A DNA stretch of 64,000 nt from Ferribacterium limneticum (GTDB lineage: Bacteria; Pseudomonadota; Gammaproteobacteria; Burkholderiales; Rhodocyclaceae), in NCBI RefSeq assembly GCF_020510585.1, contig NZ_CP075190.1, positions 4,214,001-4,278,000 of the forward strand, read 5' to 3'. Position numbers and translations under genes: made by a program. Shown in pieces: positions 11,451 to 21,300 of the stretch (its first letter is position 1; each line of letters opens with the position of its first letter). A model generated the notes under the pieces. The model was given only the letters and a program-made list of their open reading frames with translations, was not told the DNA's origin and searched no databases.

Positions 11451-13124
11451 TTAGTGATTACTGGCTGAAGCAGCGCCGTAGCCCGTCTGGGCACGGACAT
11501 ACTGGTCTTCAAACGCCTCGATTTCCAGGCCGGCACGCACGCTCGAATCAGTCTTCGAGAAAATGTAGGCAAGGAAGAAAGCGATCGGCATCGCGAACAA
11601 GGCTGGCTGGGTGTAGGGGAAGAGTGGCGCAGCGTTGTGCAGCACATCGACCCACACCGATTTCGAGAAGACCACGAAGAGCACGGCAGAAACCAGGCCG
11701 CCGTAGCCGCCAAACAGTGCGCCGCGGGTCGTCAGGCCCTTCCAGTACATGGAGAGGATGAGCACCGGGAAGTTGGCCGCAGCCGCCACCCCGAAGGCCA
11801 GACCGACCATGAAGGCGATGTTCTGCTTCTCGAACAGGATGCCGAGGATGATGGCAACGAAGCCGAGGCAGATGGTGGCAATCTTCGAGACGCGGATTTC
11901 GGAAGCTTCCGAAGCCGTGCCTTTCTTGATCACTCGGGCATAGAGGTCATGCGAGATGGCCGATGCACCAGCCAGCGCCAAGCCTGACACCACGGCGAGA
12001 ATGGTGGCGAAGGCCACTGCCGCCAGGAAACCAAGCAGCATGTCACCACCAACAGCTTTGGAGAGGTGCATGGCGACCATATTGCCGCCGCCAATCATCT
12101 TGCCGCCTATCGTGCCGCCTTCGAAGAACTCCGGGTTCTGACCAACGATGATGATGCCGCACAGGCCCATGATGAAGATGACGTTGAAGAAGTAGGCCAC
12201 GAAACCGGAAGCGTAAAGCACCGACTTACGGGCTTCCTTGGCATCGGTCACGGTGAAGAAGCGCATCAGGATGTGCGGCAAGCCAGCCGTACCGAACATC
12301 AGGCCAAGGCCCAGGGAGATGGCGGTGACCGGATCGGCCAGCAGGCTACCCGGATACATCAGCTTGGGTCCCAGCTTATGAACCGCCGTCGCCTTTTCCA
12401 ACAAGGTCTGGAAGGAGAAGCCGAACTGGCTGAAGGCCAGGAACATGACCAGCGTACCGCCAGCCAGTAGCATGCAGGCCTTGATGATCTGCACCCAGGT
12501 CGTGGCGACCATGCCGCCGAAAGTGACATACACCATCATCAGGATGCCGACGGCAAAGATGGCGACGTTGTAGTCCAGACCGAAGAGCAGCTTGATCAGC
12601 TGACCGGCACCGACCATCTGGGCGATCAGGTAGAAGCAGACCACCGTCAGCGAGGAAATCGCGGCCATGGTGCGCACCTTGCCCTGGTCGAGGCGATAGG
12701 CGGTAATGTCGGAGAAGGTGAACTTGCCCAGATTGCGCAGGCGTTCGGCCATCAGGAACAGGATGATCGGCCAGCCGGCGAAGAAGGCCAGCATGTAGAT
12801 GTAGCCGTCGTAGCCCTGGCCGTAAACCATGGCGGTCAGACCGAGCAGCGTGGCGGCCGACATGTAGTCACCGGCAATGGCCAGACCGTTCTGGAAGCCT
12901 GTGATGCCGCCACCGGCCGTATAGAAGTCGGCAGTCGACTTGGTCCGGCTGGAGGCCCAGTAGGTAATGCCCATGGTCATGCAGACAAACAGGCAGAACA
13001 TGATGATGGCGTGCCAGTTGGTGGCCTGCTTTTCCGTCACGCCTTCGAGCGGGCCGCCGGCAAATGCCATGGCGGCAACGGCGAGGAGCCCGAGCGCAGA
13101 ACCGAATTGTGTCAGACGTCGCAT
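11451..13124 (-). CDS. actP: Cation/acetate symporter ActP
   Basis: Sodium:solute symporter-family permease for acetate and other short carboxylates. 557 aa with about 13-14 hydrophobic segments. An N-terminal hydrophobic leader is followed by the family pattern around [20 protein letters not shown] and [12 protein letters not shown]. Its ATG overlaps the stop of the upstream yjcH-like gene (TAATG), so the two are translationally coupled, as in other actP operons. Acetate uptake fits a genome region devoted to acetate, malonate and propionate use. Confidence 0.92.
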   Translation of the reverse strand: MRRLTQFGSALGLLAVAAMAFAGGPLEGVTEKQATNWHAIIMFCLFVCMTMGITYWASSRTKSTADFYTAGGGITGFQNGLAIAGDYMSAATLLGLTAMVYGQGYDGYIYMLAFFAGWPIILFLMAERLRNLGKFTFSDITAYRLDQGKVRTMAAISSLTVVCFYLIAQMVGAGQLIKLLFGLDYNVAIFAVGILMMVYVTFGGMVATTWVQIIKACMLLAGGTLVMFLAFSQFGFSFQTLLEKATAVHKLGPKLMYPGSLLADPVTAISLGLGLMFGTAGLPHILMRFFTVTDAKEARKSVLYASGFVAYFFNVIFIMGLCGIIIVGQNPEFFEGGTIGGKMIGGGNMVAMHLSKAVGGDMLLGFLAAVAFATILAVVSGLALAGASAISHDLYARVIKKGTASEASEIRVSKIATICLGFVAIILGILFEKQNIAFMVGLAFGVAAAANFPVLILSMYWKGLTTRGALFGGYGGLVSAVLFVVFSKSVWVDVLHNAAPLFPYTQPALFAMPIAFFLAYIFSKTDSSVRAGLEIEAFEDQYVRAQTGYGAASASNH

Positions 13125-13444
13125 TACTTGTTCTCCTTCCAGGCGTCCTTGACGATTTCCTGCGTCAGGGCGTCAAATTCCGAATTGGCGCGTTTGACGT
13201 AAACTGCCGTCAGCGACCAGAAGAAAATAAACATGAATAGCTCAACGGCCACACCCACCGTCAACATCGAACCTTCCGAGACCGGTTGGCCGAGTGCCGC
13301 CGGGTTGAAGGCGACTACCATCACAAAGCCGTAAAACATGGTTAATACGACAAAAGCCAACGTCCAGGCAAAACGTCCCCGTCTTGAAACGAGCTCCTGA
13401 AACTTCGGATTGGCCCGCATCCGCTCATACATAGCGCTGCTCAT
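13124..13444 (-). CDS. yjcH: DUF485 membrane protein (YjcH-like)
   Basis: 106 aa with two transmembrane segments (about residues 26-50 and 64-88), typical of DUF485. The protein is nearly always encoded directly upstream of actP and is presumed to be a small partner or assembly factor of the symporter. TAATG overlap with actP. The start ATG at 13444 is preceded by GGAGATC. Confidence 0.88.
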   Translation of the reverse strand: MSSAMYERMRANPKFQELVSRRGRFAWTLAFVVLTMFYGFVMVVAFNPAALGQPVSEGSMLTVGVAVELFMFIFFWSLTAVYVKRANSEFDALTQEIVKDAWKENK

Positions 13445-13576
13445 GGCTTGATCTCCTAACTTTTAATTAATAATTACCGACGAAAAAGCCGCAATATTCT
13501 ATCTTATATAAGACCCGTTGCCTTTGATCTGGATCGATTAATTCCACAATATTTTTATGGTCATTCGAGATAACCC
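13445..13576. promoter_or_regulatory. Divergent promoter region, yjcH-actP and enoyl-CoA hydratase
   Basis: 132 bases, much richer in A+T than the surrounding coding DNA. It includes TTAATTAATAATTA near 13460 and the palindrome CTTATATAAG near 13503-13512. It must hold the promoters of two divergent units. No regulator site could be named with confidence. Confidence 0.4.
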
Positions 13577-14353
13577 ATGAGCACCATTGATTTTTTTTGC
13601 GAAAACGAAGTCGCCACCCTGACCCTCAACAACCCAGGCAAGCTCAACGCCATCGACCTCGGGATGTGGAATCAGCTGGCCCAGAAAATGGCTGAAATCA
13701 GTGTTGACCGCAGCATTCGTTGCGTCGTGCTGCGCGGCGCCGGCAGCGATGCTTTCGCCGCCGGTGGCGATCTCGAGGAATTTGTCACCGATCGGGCGAC
13801 ACTGGAACAGGCTCTGCACTACCACGGCCAGGTCGCCCTGGCGCTGCAGGCCATCGACAATTGTCCACATCCGACGGTGGCGCTGATTCAGGGCGCCTGC
13901 ATCGGCGGCGGACTGGAAATCGCCGGCGTCTGCGACTTTCGGATCTGTGGCGAGTCGGCCCGTTTTGGCGCGCCGATCAATCGCTTGGGCTTTTCGATGT
14001 ACCCCGGCGAGATGGAGGGATTGTTGCGACTGGCCGGGCCGGCCGTCATGAAGGAAATCCTGCTCGAAGGCCGCATCCTGACTTCCGCCGAGGCCTACGC
14101 CAAAGGGCTGGTGACGCGCGTCGTCGCCGATGGCGAAACCGAAAACGAAGCCTACGCCACGGCCAAACGCATCTGCGCCGGGGCGCCACTGGTCGCCGGC
14201 TGGCACAAACAGTGGATACGCCGGCTACTCGATGGGAAACCGTTGAGCGACGAGGAAAAGGCCGCCTCGTTCGCCTTCCTCGACACCGAGGATTACCGCG
14301 AAGGACTGGCCGCCTTTCTGGAAAAACGCAAACCAGCGTTCAAGGCGCGCTGA
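13577..14353 (+). CDS. Enoyl-CoA hydratase/isomerase family protein
   Basis: 258 aa crotonase-fold protein. The oxyanion-hole elements are visible as AAGGDLEEF (about residue 55) and GACIGGGLEIAGVCDFRI (about 105-122). A glutamate at the position usual for hydratases is not clear, so hydratase versus isomerase or other crotonase chemistry is open. It stands alone on the plus strand, divergent from the acetate symporter pair and convergent with the TauE gene ending the mdc operon. Confidence 0.85.
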   Translation: MSTIDFFCENEVATLTLNNPGKLNAIDLGMWNQLAQKMAEISVDRSIRCVVLRGAGSDAFAAGGDLEEFVTDRATLEQALHYHGQVALALQAIDNCPHPTVALIQGACIGGGLEIAGVCDFRICGESARFGAPINRLGFSMYPGEMEGLLRLAGPAVMKEILLEGRILTSAEAYAKGLVTRVVADGETENEAYATAKRICAGAPLVAGWHKQWIRRLLDGKPLSDEEKAASFAFLDTEDYREGLAAFLEKRKPAFKAR

Positions 14354-14364
14354 ACGATCTCCGG

Positions 14365-15174
14365 TTAGCTCCCGTAGAGGCTCCACAGCATCTTGCCCGA
14401 CAGCACCAGCAGCAGGCCGGCGAAAATCCGCTTGAGCACGACTACCGGTAGACGATGGGCGAGGCGGGCGCCGAGCGGTGCGGCCAAAACGCTGGCGAGC
14501 AGGATGACACCGAGCGCCGGCAGGTAAACAAAGCCCAGGCTGCCGGCAGGCAAGCCGGGATGCCCCCAGCCGCTCCAGATATAGCCGAGGGTGCCGGCGA
14601 TGGCGATCGGCAAGCCGACCGCTGCCGAGGTGCCGATTGCCTGATGTGGCCGGACGTTGCACCAGACAAGATAAGGTACGGTGAGCGCCCCGCCGCCCAT
14701 CGCGGCGAGACTGGCCACGCCGCCGATGACCGTGCCGGCGATGCCCAGACCAAGCCGCCCCGGCAGGTTGCGGCTCGGCTTCGGACGCAGGTTGGCGATC
14801 ATTTGCACGGCAACAAACAGCATGAAGCCGACGAAGAAAATCGATAGTGCTCGCGACGAAATGTGCGCCGCCAGCATGGCCCCAAACAACGCTCCGATCA
14901 GGATGCCCGGCGTCAGGTCGCGCATCACCGGCCACAATACGGCGCGATGGGCGTGATGCGCACGCAGGCTGGAGAGGGCGGTGAACAGGATGGTCGCGAT
15001 TGACGTACCGAGCGCCAGATGCAAAACCTCGTTGGCTGGAAAACCCTGTCGGGCAAAGAGGATCGTCAGCAAGGGGACGACCACGACACCACCGCCCACG
15101 CCAAGCAGCCCGGCAAAAAAACCGGCCACGGCGCCGGTCAGCAGATATGCCGGAATGACATCAAAAGGGATCAC
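14365..15174 (-). CDS. TauE/SafE family permease (mdc operon end)
   Basis: 269 aa with about eight hydrophobic segments and the glycine-rich TauE/SafE N-terminal pattern GLLGVGGGVVVVPLL. It begins with a GTG codon 42 bases after mdcH and is probably co-transcribed with the malonate decarboxylase genes. The family exports or imports small organic or sulfur anions. The substrate is unknown; location suggests malonate, acetate or bicarbonate. It is a clear paralogue of the protein at 25177-25977: both share ALGTS, SSxRAHHAH and GARLAHRLPV segments. Confidence 0.82.
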   Translation of the reverse strand: MIPFDVIPAYLLTGAVAGFFAGLLGVGGGVVVVPLLTILFARQGFPANEVLHLALGTSIATILFTALSSLRAHHAHRAVLWPVMRDLTPGILIGALFGAMLAAHISSRALSIFFVGFMLFVAVQMIANLRPKPSRNLPGRLGLGIAGTVIGGVASLAAMGGGALTVPYLVWCNVRPHQAIGTSAAVGLPIAIAGTLGYIWSGWGHPGLPAGSLGFVYLPALGVILLASVLAAPLGARLAHRLPVVVLKRIFAGLLLVLSGKMLWSLYGS

Positions 15175-15216
15175 GAGGATGGAGGCAGCGACAATATTGG
15201 CAAGCGCCGAACTTTA

Positions 15217-16131
15217 TCAGTGGCCGGTGTCGAGCCAGCGAACGATGCCGTCGATGCTGCGAAAATCATCGCAGGCCCGGACCGGTATCTCCGGGGCCAG
15301 TTCGCCAAACAACTTGGCCAGCGCGTTGCCGGGGCCGATTTCGAGCACGGCATCGGGTTGCATCTCGCGTACCGTTTGCAGACAGGCTGCCCAATCGAGC
15401 GGCGTGCAAATCTGGCGGGCCAACGCGTCGAGCGCCGGGCGGGCCGTACGTGCGACCGTCGCGTCGATGGCGCTAAGCACGGGAAAGGCCAGTCGGCGAT
15501 CGGGCAGCAAAGCCAATCGCTGCTTGAAGTTGGCAGCCGCCGTGGCCAGCAGTGGCGTGTGCGAAGGCGTGTGCACCGCCAGATGAACCAGCCGGCTCGC
15601 CCCTGCCGCCTCGAATTTGCCGGCGACGGCCACGATGCCGGCACGTGGCCCGGCAATCACCAGATGCCGCGGTGCATTGCGAATCGCCACGGCCAGCCCG
15701 GCCTCCCCGGCCAGCGTTGCCACTAGCGCCTCATCCAATCCAAGAACGGCGAGCATGCCGTATTCGCCGCTGACCGCGCCATCCATCTCGGCAGCGCGCT
15801 CGGCACACAGCGCCACGCCTTCAACCGAGCCAAATGCCCCGGCGGCACTGCACGCCGCCATTTCGCCCAGCGAATAGCCGGCGGCGCAGATCGGTCGCGG
15901 CAGGCAACTCTGCAAACTGCCCCAGAGCAGCATCTGCTGGGCAAAGATCAGCGGTTGGGCAATTTTGTTTTTTGCCAGTTTTTCCGGGTTGACCGTGGCA
16001 TTCCGCTCTGCGATGCCCGGCACCGCCTGCAAAATCGCCGGGCCCAATTCACCTTCGATACCTGCCTGCACCTGCTGCCAGTGAGCCAAGTTCTGGCCAC
16101 CCTGACCGCTGAAAAGGAGGGCGAGGCGCAT
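15217..16131 (-). CDS. mdcH: Malonyl-CoA:ACP transacylase subunit MdcH
   Basis: Charges the malonate decarboxylase acyl carrier subunit with malonate. FabD-like fold with LLFSGQGGQN at the N-terminus and the nucleophile elbow AAGYSLGEMAA. The catalytic histidine region is HLAVHTPSHTPLL. The length (304 aa) is normal. Residues within about 40-60 (ATVNPEKLAKNK) are encoded by an antisense copy of the dispersed 36-bp repeat, in the variable linker between the first strand/helix and the nucleophile region. It starts one base after the mdcB stop. Confidence 0.9.
   Translation of the reverse strand: MRLALLFSGQGGQNLAHWQQVQAGIEGELGPAILQAVPGIAERNATVNPEKLAKNKIAQPLIFAQQMLLWGSLQSCLPRPICAAGYSLGEMAACSAAGAFGSVEGVALCAERAAEMDGAVSGEYGMLAVLGLDEALVATLAGEAGLAVAIRNAPRHLVIAGPRAGIVAVAGKFEAAGASRLVHLAVHTPSHTPLLATAAANFKQRLALLPDRRLAFPVLSAIDATVARTARPALDALARQICTPLDWAACLQTVREMQPDAVLEIGPGNALAKLFGELAPEIPVRACDDFRSIDGIVRWLDTGH
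15957..16000 (+). repeat. Dispersed 36-bp repeat, copy 2 (inside mdcH)
   Basis: Plus-strand T-rich arm followed by TTTCCGGGTTGACCGTGGCA, antisense to mdcH. Together with its flank it shares 24 identical bases with copy 7 inside cpoB, an unrelated gene. In the mdcH frame it encodes ATVNPEKLAKNK, exactly 12 residues, without a stop. Confidence 0.85.
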
Positions 16132-16132
16132 T

Positions 16133-17026
16133 TCAGTCCCGGCCGTCGAGTTCGGAGAGAAAGAGCGTCACGCCGAGCAGGTCGGCGCTACCGCCGGGGC
16201 TGAGATCGCGCGCCACGAAATCGCGGTCAATGGCCGCCGCATGCTCGCGCCAGTCGTCGGCGAGGACGCCGCCGGCCGCCAGAAATTCACTCGCGGCACG
16301 GCGCCCGCAGGCCAACCCGGTCGGCCCGCCGCGCCACAGCAGGTTGGTGTCGTCGAGTTCGGCAATCAGCGCAAACAAGGCCTGCACCGCCGCCAGTTCG
16401 CCGTCACCGGTAGCGCCCAGAATGCTTCGATAGGCCGGCAGGCCAATCTCCAGCGCCGCCGGAAAACCGCTTGCCGCCTCCTGACGCGCCCCGCCGGTGC
16501 CATAGCGACGGGCGACCTCCAATCCGTGGCTCAGTTGCGAAGCGGCTGGCAAGACGGCCAGACCGTCAAGAATGTCGGCCGCCCAGTTGATTTTGACGGC
16601 CTGACAAGCCGCCGCGGCGCTAGGCGTTTCTCCATCCGCAATCAGTCGACCGGCCGCTGCACAGAGCAGGCCAAGATTGAAAATCGCCCCGCGATGGGTG
16701 TTGACGCCACCGGTTGCCGCCAGCATGTCGGCTTCGGCCGCGATGCCCAGCACCCGCAAGCGGGCAAAGCCCGGACGTTGCAGGCCGCAAGCGGCGATGG
16801 CGGGAAAATAGGCGCGCAAGGCCTGCAGACTGCGCAGGAAAGTGCTGAAGTCCATGTCGCGGTGGCTGCCCTGGCTACCCGGGCTGACCAGGCCGGGCTT
16901 GGGCACCAGCGCCGCTTCGCGGTACAGGCTGCGGATGGCCAGGCGACCGATACGCTCGGTTGCCGCGCGGTCGACCGGGATGGCCAGCGGGGCAGGACGA
17001 TTGCTCGGGACAATGCGTTCAAGCAT
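16133..17026 (-). CDS. mdcB: Triphosphoribosyl-dephospho-CoA synthase MdcB
   Basis: Makes the prosthetic-group precursor 2'-(5''-triphosphoribosyl)-3'-dephospho-CoA for the acyl carrier subunit. The CitG/MdcB family is recognised by EAALVPKPGLVSPGSQGSHRD near the N-terminus and TGGVNTHRGAIFNLGLL in the middle. I chose the ATG at 17026 (MLERIVPSNR), which overlaps the mdcG end by 8 bases and gives a normal 297 aa. Longer readings extend far into mdcG. Confidence 0.9.
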   Translation of the reverse strand: MLERIVPSNRPAPLAIPVDRAATERIGRLAIRSLYREAALVPKPGLVSPGSQGSHRDMDFSTFLRSLQALRAYFPAIAACGLQRPGFARLRVLGIAAEADMLAATGGVNTHRGAIFNLGLLCAAAGRLIADGETPSAAAACQAVKINWAADILDGLAVLPAASQLSHGLEVARRYGTGGARQEAASGFPAALEIGLPAYRSILGATGDGELAAVQALFALIAELDDTNLLWRGGPTGLACGRRAASEFLAAGGVLADDWREHAAAIDRDFVARDLSPGGSADLLGVTLFLSELDGRD

Positions 17027-17687
17027 GGCAGCAAGCCTCGTCCAGGCTGACGAGCAAGGACTGCACGGGCCGCAAGCCAACCTCGTGCGGCCCTTTGACG
17101 AGAACCTGGGCGGTGGGATTTTCCCGGTGTGCAGCAAATTCCCGCCAGGCAACTGCATCGCCATCCGGAAAGCGGAGTTCGCCATCGAGCCGGCAACGCA
17201 ATTCGCCAGCTGCCAGTTGCAGCGCCGCCAGCATGGTGTCCAGTTGCTCCAGCGTCGCGACATCGCAGATGAGGTCGATGTCGGAGTCGGCGTGGCGGTA
17301 GTCCTCGCCGCTCAGCGTCTCCCAGGCCAGCGAGCCGAAAACGCCGAGGCGGGCAGAACAGGCAGCCGCCCGCTCGGCCAGTCGGCACAGCACATCGGCC
17401 TCGGCCGCCGGCAGCCGCGAACAACAGCGCGCGATAGCCAGCGGCGCGTCGATTCCGGCCACCGCCTGGCGGTCGACGTGAATGGTCAGCCGCTTTCGTT
17501 GCTGTTTCAGCGGCAGGCTCAAACCGAGCAGCAGCGGCCCGCCACCGCCCGGCTGGCGGGCGGCAACCAGCGGCCGGCCAGCGGCGATCCAGTCGCGCGC
17601 CGCCTGCCACCATGAATCGCCCGTTGCGGCACAAGGAGTCTCGAATGCTGCATCGCGATCCAGATAGACGAGGTCGTGGCGACGCAT
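17019..17687 (-). CDS. mdcG: Phosphoribosyl-dephospho-CoA transferase MdcG
   Basis: Attaches the prosthetic group to the serine of MdcC (holo-ACP synthase of malonate decarboxylase). 222 aa when started at ATG 17687, 4 bases after the mdcE stop. It has a nucleotidyltransferase-like core with the acidic motif DSDIDLICDV and the preceding FGSLAWE. Gene order between mdcE and mdcB is the usual one for this cluster. Confidence 0.88.
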   Translation of the reverse strand: MRRHDLVYLDRDAAFETPCAATGDSWWQAARDWIAAGRPLVAARQPGGGGPLLLGLSLPLKQQRKRLTIHVDRQAVAGIDAPLAIARCCSRLPAAEADVLCRLAERAAACSARLGVFGSLAWETLSGEDYRHADSDIDLICDVATLEQLDTMLAALQLAAGELRCRLDGELRFPDGDAVAWREFAAHRENPTAQVLVKGPHEVGLRPVQSLLVSLDEACCHA

Positions 17688-17691
17688 CCCT

Positions 17692-18414
17692 TCAGGCTCC
17701 GCACACGGCGTTCTGAACGGTTTTGGTGATGTCCGCCGCCAGTTGGCGGCCACCACGCTCGAGCCCGCTTGACTGGCGTTGATCGCTGGCCGGCGCGGCC
17801 TGCCGTGCGGCAGCCAGCACATTTTCCAGCAAGCTGGCCGATGGTACCGGCCAGATCGTTTCGATAGCGCCCATGCGGACATAGCTCTCGGCGCCCGGCG
17901 CGAAAATCGGCGAGTCTGCAGCCAGTTCGACCAGACGTTCGTGAGCGATCTTGGTCACCCGCGCCATGGCCCGCAGGTCCATGACCCTGACCTGGGCATC
18001 GGCCAGCGCATAAGCCTGGTCGGCCATCAGACCAAAGGACAGGAAACCGCCGCTGACGGCGTTGGCCGTCACCAGGCTGAGCGAGGCGTGGCCCTGACGA
18101 CGCGCCAGATCGACGCACTGGGCGAGATGGGCCAGCGAGCCGTTCAGGCAAAGCAACTCCTGGCTGCGCGACAGGGCCTGACCGCTGGTATCGACGAGAA
18201 AGACCAACGGCCGACCGGGGTGCTGCTCGACGGTATCGAGAATGAAACCTGACAGCGCCAGCGCCATGGCGTGATCGATGGCCGCCGCGTCGGTGGTGCC
18301 GAGCACAGCGACCGTGCCTTGCGCCGTCGTCGCTTCGCCGGTAATCACCTTGTTGTTCACGGCGACCGCGTGGCCGGCCGGGAACAGGCAATCGAGAATG
18401 TCGTTGAGGCTCAT
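17692..18414 (-). CDS. mdcE: Malonate decarboxylase gamma subunit MdcE
   Basis: Partner of MdcD in decarboxylating malonyl-S-ACP to acetyl-S-ACP. 240 aa with a crotonase/carboxyltransferase-like fold (VFLVDTSGQALSRSQELL, TANAVSGGFLSFGL). Start and stop codons overlap with mdcD (ATGA) and it is 4 bases before mdcG, so it is tightly coupled within the operon. Confidence 0.9.
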   Translation of the reverse strand: MSLNDILDCLFPAGHAVAVNNKVITGEATTAQGTVAVLGTTDAAAIDHAMALALSGFILDTVEQHPGRPLVFLVDTSGQALSRSQELLCLNGSLAHLAQCVDLARRQGHASLSLVTANAVSGGFLSFGLMADQAYALADAQVRVMDLRAMARVTKIAHERLVELAADSPIFAPGAESYVRMGAIETIWPVPSASLLENVLAAARQAAPASDQRQSSGLERGGRQLAADITKTVQNAVCGA

Positions 18415-19313
18415 GTCGGCAATCCTTCCTTCAGGGCGACCAGGCTGTCGCGGTCAAGCAGCGGAACGCTTTCCGGCTCGGCGATACCGAGCGCGGCCCA
18501 GACCTGCAGGCCGTCGCGTAGCGCACCATAGGCGGCGAGGCGGTTTTGCAGTACGCGTTGTCGGGCGCGCAGGGTGGCCACGTCCGGGGCGGGCTCGCTC
18601 CAGCCGGCGAGAAACTCCGTGGTGCCGCTGCGGAAGGCCGCGATGTCGTCTTCGACCAGCATCGCGCAATCGCCCATCAGGTAGCGATGCTTGCCGCCGG
18701 TGACACGCCAGACCAGCGCCCGGTCTTTCGAATCGAATTCCTCGACGCCGGCCACCGTTTCGATGACTTCCGGCCCGGACAGCGCGAGTCGGCCTTCTTC
18801 GGAAATGATGATGGCCGAACAGAGTTTGGCAACGATCCCCATGCCGCCGAAAGCACCACAGCTACCGCCGACCAGCGCCAGCACGGGCACGCCGGCGGCG
18901 CGGGCGTCGAGCACGGCGCGCATGATTTCGGAAATGGCGATCAGGCCGGCATTGGCCTCGTGCAGACGAACGCCGCCGGAATCGATGAGGAACAGCACGG
19001 CGGCCGGCTTTTCTTTAACCGCGCGGCGGAGCAGGCCGACGATCTTGGCGCCGTGGATTTCACCGACCGCACCACCCATGAACTGGCCTTCCTGGGCGAT
19101 TGCAAAAATCGGCTTTTTTTCCAGTTGACCGTAACCAACGACCACGCCGTCATCAAATGCACCGGGCAGGTCGAGCAAGGCGAGATGCGGGCTGGGGTTG
19201 GATTCGGCCGGCGGCAGGATTTCGCTGAAACAGCCGGGGTCAAGCAGGCCAGTGAGGCGAGCCCGGGCAGTCGCCTCAAACCAACTGTGACGTGAAGCAA
19301 GCGACGCGATCAT
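18411..19313 (-). CDS. mdcD: Malonate decarboxylase beta subunit MdcD
   Basis: Carboxyltransferase-fold subunit, 300 aa. The CoA/ACP-binding stretch LIDSGGVRLHEANAGL and the segment LVGGSCGAFGGMGI resemble those of acyl-CoA carboxylase beta subunits. It overlaps mdcC and mdcE by 4 bases each. A short stretch at 19103-19136 resembles the dispersed repeat, but it encodes a conserved family motif (VVVGYGQ) in a different frame and is treated as chance. Confidence 0.9.
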   Translation of the reverse strand: MIASLASRHSWFEATARARLTGLLDPGCFSEILPPAESNPSPHLALLDLPGAFDDGVVVGYGQLEKKPIFAIAQEGQFMGGAVGEIHGAKIVGLLRRAVKEKPAAVLFLIDSGGVRLHEANAGLIAISEIMRAVLDARAAGVPVLALVGGSCGAFGGMGIVAKLCSAIIISEEGRLALSGPEVIETVAGVEEFDSKDRALVWRVTGGKHRYLMGDCAMLVEDDIAAFRSGTTEFLAGWSEPAPDVATLRARQRVLQNRLAAYGALRDGLQVWAALGIAEPESVPLLDRDSLVALKEGLPT

Positions 19314-19624
19314 GGGTTGCCTCCTTGATATTCGGCCAGCGCCTGAGCCAGGCGCAAGGTGACGACGGCGGGTGTCGCTCCCATGTCGTTGATGGCGATG
19401 ACGGTGCCGCCAGCCGGGTGGCTAGCGGCAAAGCTGCCGATCACCGCTTTCCAGGTCTCACCAAAGCCGCGGGCCGAAGTCTTAATGCGGACCGCGCAGG
19501 CGGTCGGCTGGTCGCCGGCCTTGACCAGAATTTCCAGGTTGCCCGAACCAACCACGCCGCACAAGGCGGGATCGGCCGCCCGGGATGCAGGCGCGGAGTC
19601 GAAACGAAAGTCGAGTGTTTCCAT
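19310..19624 (-). CDS. mdcC: Malonate decarboxylase acyl carrier subunit MdcC
   Basis: Small acyl carrier protein (104 aa from ATG 19624) that holds the phosphoribosyl-dephospho-CoA arm. The attachment motif VVGSGNLE is present, with the acceptor serine near residue 27. It starts 5 bases after mdcA and overlaps mdcD. An upstream TTG would add four residues; the ATG is preferred because it matches the family N-terminus. Confidence 0.9.
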   Translation of the reverse strand: METLDFRFDSAPASRAADPALCGVVGSGNLEILVKAGDQPTACAVRIKTSARGFGETWKAVIGSFAASHPAGGTVIAINDMGATPAVVTLRLAQALAEYQGGNP

Positions 19625-19629
19625 GGCGG

Positions 19630-21282
19630 TCACCAATTGCGGAAGCGTGAAGGGGGGGCGTAAAGGCCGCCCGACCAGCGCACCAGATCCTTGACGGAGC
19701 GGGCGGCCAGCAGGTCGCGACTGGCCTGACGCGGGTCGATGCCAAGGTCTTCAGGGCGACGGACGATGCCGCGGTCGCGCAGGTTCTCGACCATCGCCTT
19801 GTCGCGCGCCATGCCGACCGGCGTGAAGCCGGCGACGCCGCGGATCGCCTGTTCGCGCTCTTCCGGCGAGCGGCAGAGCAGCAGGTTGGCGATGCCTTCC
19901 TCGGTCACGATGTGGCTGACGTCGTCACCGTAGATCATGATCGGCGGCAGTTCGGCGCCCATCGACTTCTGCAGCTTCCACGCGTCAAGTTCCTCGACGA
20001 AAACCGGCGCCATGTGCTCGCGGAAGGTCTCAACCATCTGCACCACCAGCTTGCGGCCGCGGATGGCATTGGGACCGTAGGCTTCGCGCCCGGCCTTGAG
20101 CCAGGCCGGGCTGGCGTGACGCCGGCCGTGCGGATCGGAACCCATGTTCGGGGCGCCACCAAAGCCGGTGATGCGGCCCAGCGTCGCCGTCGAACTGTTG
20201 CCGGCCATGTCCATCTGCAAGGTCGAGCCGATGAACATGTCGCAGGCGTAGAGGCCGGCCGTCTGGCTGAAGGCCCGGTTGGAACGCATGCTGCCGTCGG
20301 CGCCAGTGAAAAAGACGTCGGAACGGGCCGAGATGTAGGCATCCATGCCAACTTCCGAACCGAAGCAATGTACCGATTCGACGAAGCCGGATTCGATTGC
20401 CGGAATCAGCGTCGGATGCGGATTGAGCGCCCAGTGCGTGCAGATCTTGCCTTTCAGACCGAGATCGGCGGCATAGGTCGGCAGCAGCAGCTCGATCGCC
20501 GCCGTATCGAAGCCGATCCCGTGGTTCAGACGCGTCACGCCGTACTCGGCGTAGATGCCCTTGATCGCCATCATCGCCATCAGCACCTGCACTTCGGTAA
20601 TCTGCGCCGGGTCGCGGGTGAATAGCGGCTCGATGTAGTTTGCCTTCGGCGCCAGCACGGTGAAATCGACCCAGTCGGCCGGCACGTCGACGCGCGGCAG
20701 TTTTTCCAGCCGCTCATTGACCTGGGCGATGACGATGCCGCCCTTGAACGCGGTCGCTTCGACGATGGCCGGCGTGTCCTCGGTATTCGGCCCGAGGTAG
20801 AGGTTGCCCTCGGCATCGGCGGCTTGCGCCGCAATCAGCGCGACGTTGGGCGTCAGGTCGAGGAAATAGCGGCCGAACAGTTCGAGATAGGTATGAATCG
20901 CCCCGATCTCGATACGTTGCTCCTGGACCAGTTTGGCCAGCCGGGCGCCCTGCGGGCCGCTGAAAGAAAAGTCGAGGCGGTTTGCCAGGCCGCGCTCGAA
21001 AAGGTCCACATGGCTCGGAAGAGCCAGGACTGACTGGACCATACTGAGGTGATTGATACGTTCCGGGCTGCAATCGGCCAGGGACTCGGAGAGGAAATCG
21101 GCCTGCTTCTGGTTGTTGCCTTCCAGACAGACGCGGTCGCCCGGCTGGATGACGGCTTCGAGCAGGTCGATGATACGGTCGACCGGAATTTCCTTACCAA
21201 AACCGAGGCTCGCCGCCCGCTCAAGGCGGCGGCCACGGCTCTGGCGCAGCGTGTCCCAGTTACGCGGGAGTGGTGCGTTCAT
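19630..21282 (-). CDS. mdcA: Malonate decarboxylase alpha subunit MdcA
   Basis: Acetyl-S-ACP:malonate ACP transferase, which exchanges the acetyl group for malonate on MdcC. 550 aa, with the family N-terminal segment IQPGDRVCLEGNNQKQADFL and the conserved HGIGFDTAAIELLLPT and FGSEVGMDAY stretches. It follows dctM by 18 bases, linking transport and decarboxylation in one transcript. Confidence 0.93.
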   Translation of the reverse strand: MNAPLPRNWDTLRQSRGRRLERAASLGFGKEIPVDRIIDLLEAVIQPGDRVCLEGNNQKQADFLSESLADCSPERINHLSMVQSVLALPSHVDLFERGLANRLDFSFSGPQGARLAKLVQEQRIEIGAIHTYLELFGRYFLDLTPNVALIAAQAADAEGNLYLGPNTEDTPAIVEATAFKGGIVIAQVNERLEKLPRVDVPADWVDFTVLAPKANYIEPLFTRDPAQITEVQVLMAMMAIKGIYAEYGVTRLNHGIGFDTAAIELLLPTYAADLGLKGKICTHWALNPHPTLIPAIESGFVESVHCFGSEVGMDAYISARSDVFFTGADGSMRSNRAFSQTAGLYACDMFIGSTLQMDMAGNSSTATLGRITGFGGAPNMGSDPHGRRHASPAWLKAGREAYGPNAIRGRKLVVQMVETFREHMAPVFVEELDAWKLQKSMGAELPPIMIYGDDVSHIVTEEGIANLLLCRSPEEREQAIRGVAGFTPVGMARDKAMVENLRDRGIVRRPEDLGIDPRQASRDLLAARSVKDLVRWSGGLYAPPSRFRNW

Positions 21283-21300
21283 GATCGTCTTTCCGCTGAC

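Noticed and set aside
19103..19136. Repeat-like stretch in mdcD (TTTTTTTCCAGTTGACCGTA)
   Set aside because: It encodes the conserved family segment VVVGYGQLEKKP in a frame different from the four in-frame copies, so similarity is probably a by-product of protein conservation.
21185..21215. TTCCGGTCGACCGTATC (minus strand) in mdcA as a repeat copy
   Set aside because: It codes for a PVDRI-type segment that I expect to be native to MdcA, and the T-rich arm is absent.
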